Source of the DNA: Sporodiniella umbellata
Lineage: Eukaryota; Mucoromycota; Mucoromycetes; Mucorales; Rhizopodaceae
Direction: 5' to 3'
NCBI GenBank assembly: GCA_025677835.1
Contig: JAIXMR010000058.1
Span: forward strand, 97,468-161,467
DNA length: 64,000 nt
This document shows, piece after piece, positions 57,818 through 64,000 of this stretch. The stretch's first letter is position 1; the number at the start of each line of letters is the position of its first letter. A model generated the notes under the pieces. It had not been told where the DNA came from, searched no databases, and worked only from the letters and a program-made list of their open reading frames with translations. Both the position numbers and the translations under genes were made by a program.

Positions 57818-59945
57818 ATGCACTTTTCAGAGTTAGATAGAATCAATTCAGACTCGGGTTGTCAAGAAACAATATTTCCAGGAGAAGAAATCACTATATC
57901 GTTTGTGAATACACCCTCACTGCACGAACAACCAGAAAAAGACCGAGCGTCGCTACCGACAAGAATAAAAGAGTTTTTTAAAAACAAAATAGCCATCAAA
58001 CCACCTGTGAACCAAGATCCTCGTCTCCTATCGCCTTTTACAAAAGGTACCATCCTTGTTTGCTTGTCTTTTGGTTCTTCGCTGAGTGGCTTTTGTTCAA
58101 CTGTTTATGTAAGTAGACCTAGGTATATCTCTCTTTAGTTCATACACTTAAATACATAAAGTTTCCAGCTATTCCCGAAATAACAAAGGAGCTCAATGCA
58201 TCTAGTATTGGAATAACACTCGTTTCTTCTCTATATATCTTGTGTTGCGGAATATCAGTAAGGTTTTCGTCATGTATATAGATATATGCATATATATATA
58301 TATATATATATATAACACTTTTTATAGCCTATATTTTGGGCTTCTATATCAGACTATTATCACATTCGAAGGTAATAACGGTTTCCTTTTTATGTATCTC
58401 TATTTGAAAATGATACACCAAAAAAAAAAAAAAAAAAAACAGGACAATAACAGTTACGATAAAAATAATCTATAAACCGTTTATAGGTTTCCTTGTTTAA
58501 TAGCATTGTTTGTGTTTATTCTGGCTTCTGTAGGGTGCGCTTTATCAAATAACGTCTGGATACTGGTTGTCATGCGATGTTTACAATCTTTCGGAGGATC
58601 TAGTAAATAAAGATGCAATACCAAAGATGCTATTAATCTAATTATATCAACAACAAAAACTAAAATATATTAAAAAAAAAAAAAAAAAGCTTTAGTCTCT
58701 GTGGGAGCAGGTGTTGTAGCTGATTGTTGGGAAATAACACAAAGAGGCTCTGCTTTTAGTTTTCTATTCATAGGTCAATTCTTGGGGCCACTTATCGGTA
58801 GGCCACGTGTGCTTTTAAGCTTTCATTTTAATTTATTTTCTATTAGGACCTATCGTTAGTGGAGGCATGGTAGCAGCTGTAGGTTGGCGAAGCGCTTTCT
58901 GGCTTTGTGTTGGCTATGGCCTGTTCTTGATACTCTTCTTGTTTTTCTTTCTTCCAGAAACGTATAGACAAGACGATTTCTGGGATCAAACCGGTAGTAA
59001 GACTACTCTGGTGGTCGATGACGCCGAAGCAGAAGAAAAGGCAATAGAGGTTAAAAAGAGCTTTAATCCATTAAGGAGCCTAGGGGTCCTTAAATATACC
59101 TTTGTACTTTTTACAGCGATTGAAATTGGGTTTTGTTTTGGCTCCATGTTCACTTTGGAAACACTTATACCTGACTTATATTATGAGCATTATTCGTTTA
59201 ATTCGTGGCAAACAGGTTATTTTTAGAAAAAAAAAACCCCCCCTAAAGACTTATGAAATAACCAACTTTTTGTGTCATAGGTTTAACGTTTATTGGTGCT
59301 GGTATTGCCAATTTGCTAGGTTCGTTCCTTTCGGGTAGACTCTCTGATTACTTTTTAGCTCGGTCCATGAACAAGCGTAATGGTATTACGAAAGCAGAAG
59401 ATAGAATCACACTAAATGCATGGTACGCTTTTGTTTTTCTTTTTTGTGCCAACGTCTTTATCTAACTCACCTTTTTGAAAAAAAAAAAAAAAAAAAAGGC
59501 CAGGAGGGTTTGTTTTTGTCCCTTTAGGCTGTCTGCTTTTTGGTTGGAGCATCATGGCAAATTTTAGTGTCTGGGTGGCTATTGTTGGGTTTAGTATACT
59601 TTGCTTTGGTATGAGTCAAGGTAAGCTTAATCTAATCGAATATCTTTAGATTCCTTATACTTTATATTAGTTTTTACTATACTGTCAGCTTATGTAGTCG
59701 ATGCTGTTCCGGGGAAAGGAGCTTCCGTAACTGCAGCATGCGTCTTTTTTCGAATGTCTATTGCAGCAATTTTAAGTTTCATTTCACCTATTATTGGAGC
59801 ACGCTTATCCGTCGGCTACCTGACTGTCTTGTTAGGAGGATTCAATGTGTTAGGTATGAGTCTCCTAGTTTATACAAAATTTAAAGGGATCCATACCAGA
59901 AGAAGAGCTGGATTCGCACCTCCCAAAAATCAAGAGAAACAATAA
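57818..59945 (+). CDS. MFS drug:H+ antiporter-type transporter (DHA1), 518 aa
   Basis: Nine exons (introns 58109-58161, 58258-58327, 58372-58486, 58603-58695, 58798-58846, 59216-59280, 59423-59498, 59621-59670). Cytosolic N-terminus of about 75 residues, then 12 predicted membrane segments with a central loop (about 245-305, DDAEAEEKAIEVKKSFNP). MFS signatures: FWASISDYYHIRR between TM2 and TM3 (G-x-x-x-D-R-x-G-R-R type), MRCLQSFGGS in TM4 and the TM5 antiporter motif region FIGQFLGPLIGPIVSGG. Also LPETYR after TM6, as in fungal DHA1/Qdr-like transporters. Plasma-membrane export of small molecules is inferred; the substrate is unknown. Start 57818 follows a short pyrimidine leader. Confidence 0.9.
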
Positions 59946-60367
59946 AAAATTTTTAACAAAGACTGAGATTCCCATCTGTGTTCACGAGTCTGCTTCACAC
60001 TTCTACTCAAGTTTTAGCTTACAGCACTTGTAAGATTTGCAACGCATCCTAACTTACATTCATTGTTTTTGCTTGTTACTGAGCTTTTGTTTGCCAATTT
60101 TAAAAAGCTTTTTATTTTTTAGATTTTTTTTTTGTAATATCTAAAAAGTAAAGCACAACGACACTCATTATAGAAGAACCTCTCAGTTACCAAGCATTCA
60201 TGTCGCAATTGTTGACCCTAAGTGGTTTAATACATAAAAACCCCCCCCACACACACACGAAAGTCTTCTCGTATACATCGTCAGTTTCTACAATAGTTTT
60301 TTTTTTTTTTTTTTTTTTATTATTTGTTACAAAGAAATTCTACACTGTGTTTAGTTGTTTTTAAGGT
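59946..60367. other. Convergent spacer, MFS / uS7m
   Basis: 422 bp between stops. Contains C8 followed by (AC)n at 60241-60258 and a T-run at 60298-60319. No gene. Confidence 0.55.
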
Positions 60368-60892
60368 TTATCGTTGACCGTAAGAAACTTGAGCGTTGGC
60401 ACGGTTAGCCAAAGCTTGCTTATGTACTTGTAATTTTTTCTGCAAGACACTACTGACACCTTCGTTTACATCCCATATCTCAGCAGCAAATCTTTCTTCA
60501 AAAGACTTTTCAGGTCTCTTGGAAGAGGCTTCAAGCATCCACATGATGGCACGGCGACGACGTTGACGTTCTCTCAGGGCAGTAGGAACATAAACTACCT
60601 TGGATCCTTTTTTGGTAGAGGAAATCTTTAACAAAGGTCCTGCTGTCTCGATGGCTGTACGCAATGCTTCGTAACAATCTTTATCTTCGCCCAATTTTTT
60701 TTCCAAGTGCTTCATGCTGTCAGAAACTAGACGTTGTGCTCGGGCTTTTTTGCCATCTCTCATGATTGTATTGACCAATTGGTTCACCACGTCGTCTTTG
60801 GGGACTACAGTGACAGTACTCATAGGTCGAGTCCAAACGTAGTTTGATCTAAATGCAGTTGCAGTTTGGCGAAAAGTCTGCAAGAATGACAT
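60368..60892 (-). CDS. Mitochondrial small-subunit ribosomal protein uS7m, 174 aa
   Basis: Single exon. A mitochondrial presequence (MSFLQTFRQTATAFRSNYVW, about 25 residues) is followed by the bacterial-type S7 fold: VVNQLVNTIMRDGKKARAQR, CYEALRTAIETAGPLL, GSKVVYVPTALRERQRRRRA, IMWMLEASSKRPEKSFEERF. S7 binds the head of the small subunit rRNA and helps form the E site. It ends ANAQVSYGQR, a typical uS7 C-terminus. Intronless, unlike most neighbours. Confidence 0.95.
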   Translation of the reverse strand: MSFLQTFRQTATAFRSNYVWTRPMSTVTVVPKDDVVNQLVNTIMRDGKKARAQRLVSDSMKHLEKKLGEDKDCYEALRTAIETAGPLLKISSTKKGSKVVYVPTALRERQRRRRAIMWMLEASSKRPEKSFEERFAAEIWDVNEGVSSVLQKKLQVHKQALANRANAQVSYGQR

Positions 60893-61091
60893 GGTATGTA
60901 TACTGGGGGGGAGTAAGAAAAAATATCTACAAAAAAAAAAAAAAAAAAAAATATATAGATATACAAAGGGTCAACCCAACATAAAAAAAAGCAAGTCCCA
61001 TTTTATTTTAAAACTCCTACAATGATGGCACACAAAAAACATCAAAAAAAAAAAAAAAAAAAAGGTTTTGTTTTTTGAGTGATAGATCAAT

Positions 61092-62036
61092 TTACCAACT
61101 TAAGAAAGATTTTTTGGGTTGACTTTCAAAACTGTGTGCCATTGCACCACGGTATAGTTCTTTGATTACTTTGCCCTGAATGATTGTTTCCTCTATTATA
61201 GCAGCTACATGGCAGGTTTTAACACGGCCATACCAAACACCTCGTGTACCTTGGTGAGTATAACAGATAACATTTCCTGCAAGCTTATGACCTAAGTAAA
61301 ATAACAAGATTGAGTAAAGTTTACGAAATGTTTACAAAAAGAACATACCTCCAATATGACTAACCATCAAGATTCCAGCATCGTATTCATCTAGCCCCTT
61401 CTCTCGTAAGACATGATCGATTTCTTGTGCCAGAATAGGTGCTGTCACACCGCATCGTTTGTCTCGCTTTCGGTGTGAACATAAAAGCAATAGGTTTTTG
61501 TAAGGACATGTCATGACTTTCATGTCACCCAGCCGATGATCTTTTGCTATTTCCTCGACGTTAGAAGGGCCTGTGGGTAAAGATTGATTCATAAAGAGAT
61601 CATAAAATTCTTGAGCCTTGTTCCGTGTGACGTTGGAAACCAAGAGATTATCAGGGAATATCAAGACGTCACAGGCACCTGGTAGCGTTGAGTAGGTAGA
61701 AAGTGCATTGGAGTTTGTCACTAGGTCTTTCCATTCTCTTTTTGATTTTGAAACGTTGTCTAAGCTGGCCGCAAACGAATCGGTTTCGTCCTCAATACTC
61801 CTAGACCAATCAGAAACACCGGTGGCTATCAAGATATGTCTTCCATAGGGTTTCAAGGAACCCAACAGAGGTATGTCTTGGTTTATGCTTAGATAGGATG
61901 GATACTCTTTATGTTCCGTACATGGATCTTGACATCCAGCACAATCGTCCTGAGACAAATATTCTGCTGGCGGAAGCGATTTATCTTTACCAAAGGTGGC
62001 CAGCTCACCAATTACTTTTTTAACGGAAAATGACAT
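61092..62036 (-). CDS. Apd1/Aim32-type thioredoxin-like 2Fe-2S protein (sucrase/ferredoxin-like), 295 aa
   Basis: Exons 62036-61349 and 61291-61092; 57-nt intron inside the HxGG motif. Sucraseferredoxin-like family: an N-terminal CAGCQDPCTEH cysteine cluster, then a thioredoxin-like C-terminal domain with LLLLCSHRKRDKRCGVTAPI and VSHIGGHKLAGN. The C-x8-C plus HxGGH arrangement is the His/Cys 2Fe-2S ligand set described for Apd1/Aim32. In yeast Apd1 is cytosolic and Aim32 mitochondrial; both affect redox and hydroxyurea tolerance. I see no strong presequence (MSFSVKKVIGELATFG), so the compartment is uncertain. The 3' end follows KSFLSW. Confidence 0.9.
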
Positions 62037-62306
62037 GATGCTTCAATGTAAAGAAAAGTAAGAAAAGAAAAAGTAAGAACCGAGAAAACAAAAAGGGGTG
62101 TTAAAGGAATAATAACAATGCTGAGTTTCTTTTATTGTAACAGCTTCACTCTGCCGCAGATCCGCGCTTGTACAAAACCATCTCCCCGCCTTTTTTTTAT
62201 TCTAACTGGTTATGTTCGTAATAGGAAATAAAAGGATATTTATTATAGTTTATAATATACAAAAAAAAAAAAAAAAAAAAAAAAGAGTAAATTAGAAAAG
62301 AAGATA
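62037..62306. other. Spacer between two minus-strand genes
   Basis: 270 bp: upstream region of the Apd1/Aim32-like gene and 3' region of the FAR1-like gene. Contains a 24-nt A-run at 62261-62284. No gene seen. Confidence 0.55.
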
Positions 62307-63410
62307 TTAGGGCCATGGTTGATCAGGCTGTTGAGACTGGACGTGTCTAGGTGGTTGCATTACCATTCTGGAATTGTATCCAGTGTAATTGGGCCGATGC
62401 ATAGTCTGGAGCGGAAACGAACTCTCCTGATAAAAGTTTGTATATACAGGCGTATAGGGCGATGGAGGCATCATCATCTGTGGTTGCTGCTGAATATCGT
62501 CCCGAAAATACTCCATCAAGTTTGGGTTGATTGGAAATGTGACGTCAGCCCTTTCGGGGACATGAGTACGCTGATGCTGGGATCGAACAAAGAGCGTACA
62601 TCCAGGAACAGCCATCCTCGACTCGTCCACTTCCATCGATTTTTGTTCGTGGGCGTTTTTTTTTTCCAATTGAATATCAACCATAAAATCTAGCAGCTCA
62701 TTGGGAATCTTGAGTACTTTGCTATACTTTTTGAGCATCTTATCCAGGTCGCTTTCTACACGCGTCGTCCAGTCTTCATTGGCAGCTGCAAGAGAGCAAA
62801 GCCTGGTAGAGGTCGTAATCAACTTTCGAGCTCTTTCAACCGTTTCTTTTTGCTGTCTTCTTTTATTTAAATAGTCTGTAAGTTGACGATCATCACATAG
62901 GGACTCAGGAAATTCTGACTGGATTGTTTTGGAGATCTCTGACTGGTTTTGATCTACGAGTTGATCGATTCTATCCTGAAATTTCTGTGGCCAATTTGTA
63001 CTTGGACAGATATTTTGAAAAAACCAAGTGTGCTTGTGCGATAATAGAAACTTGTAGTTAGCATGTGAAGAAATATGCCTTTTCTTGCTAGATTGCTCAG
63101 GAAAACAACTCAGATACATAGTCTAGAATATCCACACACACAAAAAAAAAGGAGGAAGAGGTCAGATAAAGAAATAAACCTCTTAATCTTACATTATTGG
63201 TCAGCGGTTCGCATTGAATAGTATAGCCATGCTCTGAACATACTTGGCGACAATAATTAACAGCTTCTGTAGTCGAATTGAATTGTGCGGAACATATCCG
63301 AGTGACAAGCTCCTGGTTGTTCAAATACGTGAATAAATCTGTCTTTTCGCACCCAAAAAAAAAGAAAAAGAAAAAAGAAAAGTACATACATTTTCTTTAC
63401 TAGCCAGCAT
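62307..63410 (-). CDS. FAR1-like DNA-binding-domain protein, 328 aa
   Basis: Exons 63410-63390 (encoding MLASKEN), 63342-63193, 63122-62307. The segment FNSTTEAVNYCRQVCSEHGY then TIQCEPLTNN|TMYLSC resembles the FAR1/WRKY-GCM1-type zinc domain seen in MULE-derived factors (F-x-S-x-E-A-x-x-x-x-x-x-x-x-x-G-F ... Y-x-x-C ... H). A His pair (SHANYKFLLSHKH) follows at about residue 80. After it come helical regions (KLITTSTRLCSLAAANEDWT) and a Pro/Gln/Met-rich tail. A nuclear regulator, possibly domesticated from a Mutator-type transposase, is inference. I reject the longer start reading poly-Phe (63387) because the gtatgt donor at 63389 joins MLASKEN in phase. Confidence 0.65.
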
Positions 63411-64000
63411 TTTATATTAAAAAATTTAAAAAAAATAAAGAAAAGAAAAAAAGAGGGAAAGAAAACAAAATGAAAATAAAAACAAAATGAAAACAAACAA
63501 TAAAATGAGCAAAAAAGAAAATTGCTTGTATTTCCAAACAATGACCTATTAGACACTCTCCCTCTTTCTGCTCTAAAGGAGGGGAGGAAGGGATGCCTCA
63601 AATGAACTGTTATTTTAAAGGAGGTTATATTTCCCTATAGTTTGAAAAGGAGCGTCTGTTGTTTTGTTCAGATGATTTATTGTTTGTTGTTTAGCATTTT
63701 AAGCGGGAAAACAAAAAAAAAAGGAGGAGTTTTTGTTCAACGTATAAACTATCTTCTTCTCCTTCTATGGAATCCCATTGTCTTTTTTTTTTTAAAAAAA
63801 AAAAAAGAGGTTGTGCTATTGACATCCCCCAGACCCCTTCTATTTAAGTAGCATCTCCTTTTTATTTTTATGTAAGCATTTTGAGCGGGAACTGTGGCTT
63901 ATCTATAACTATAGCGCTGGCATTAAAAAATGACATGGCATATCTTAATCACCCTCTCTGCTTTTTTTTTTTTTTCTTTTCTGATTATATTTTATTTTTT
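63411..64000. other. Spacer at right edge, no gene seen
   Basis: 590 bp. A-rich 63420-63530 (minus-strand leader of the FAR1-like gene), T(11)A(13) junction at 63783-63806, T-run at 63962-63975. The repeated words agcattttaagcggga (63691) and agcattttgagcggga (63876) form an imperfect direct repeat about 185 bp apart. Confidence 0.5.

Noticed and set aside
63257..63601. Upstream minus-strand ORF and poly-Phe start (MYFSFFFF) for the FAR1-like protein
   Set aside because: The Phe run is an intronic T-tract; a gtatgt donor at 63389 splices MLASKEN in phase.

Overview
This is a nuclear contig from a fungus, most likely an early-diverging filamentous one (Mucoromycota, probably Mucorales). The evidence is the fungal gene content (GH18 chitinase with a CBM19-like module, Zn2Cys6 factor, LDB1/PtaB-type polyQ protein, Fpk1-type kinase, Vts1, Nab3), gene density of about one per 2 kb, very many short introns (mostly 40-70 nt, GT-AG, T-rich or CTAAC-like 3' ends), and A/T homopolymer runs of 10-30 nt in almost every intron and spacer. 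I assembled 32 protein genes by hand-splicing. Every complete multi-exon model sums to a multiple of three, which supports the intron calls. I saw no rRNA, tRNA or CRISPR.

Layout. 1-9300: 3' truncated-by-edge glutamate carboxypeptidase II-like peptidase (-), an orphan helical protein (+), and a 12-exon Nim1/Gin4-type kinase with a KA1-like tail (-). 10-18.4 kb: TLDc protein (+) stop-to-stop with a Zn2Cys6 factor (-), secreted chitinase (+), and a SMARCAL1-like protein with a GRF finger (-). 19.3-27.5 kb: orphan 7-TM protein, mitoferrin, 3-hydroxyisobutyrate dehydrogenase (-), Fpk1-type AGC kinase, phosphatidylserine synthase. 27.7-35.8 kb: a compact run of SDR, Vts1, secreted orphan, SAM carrier, small orphan, Nab3-like (-) and bZIP (-). 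37.5-39.2 kb: phosphoglycerate-mutase family protein and exosome subunit Mtr3. 39.2-42.8 kb is gene-poor with decayed coding relics. 42.8-52.6 kb: DHHC acyltransferase, coiled-coil orphan, LDB1-like, endonuclease V, NDUFB7, HIT hydrolase. 54.7-63.4 kb: kinesin-4-like protein, MFS transporter, mitochondrial uS7, Apd1/Aim32-like ferredoxin, FAR1-like protein (-).

There is no operon-like pathway cluster; this is ordinary housekeeping chromatin. The most striking observation is two intact, multiply spliced genes whose ATPase catalytic motifs are gone: a SMARCAL1-like SNF2 protein (16113-18395) with altered motifs I, II, III and VI, and a kinesin-4-like protein (54739-57424) that keeps GQT but lacks the P-loop and the DLAGSE region. 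Both look like pseudoenzymes rather than pseudogenes, because their reading frames and splice sites are intact. Other points of note are a 14-nt micro-exon in a HIT gene, a poly-A tract touching a splice acceptor in mitoferrin, a GC-AG intron, a 3n stop-free last intron in VTS1, convergent genes with 3-64 bp between stops, a decayed transposase-like segment near 36.4 kb, and recurrent T(n)A(n) junctions.
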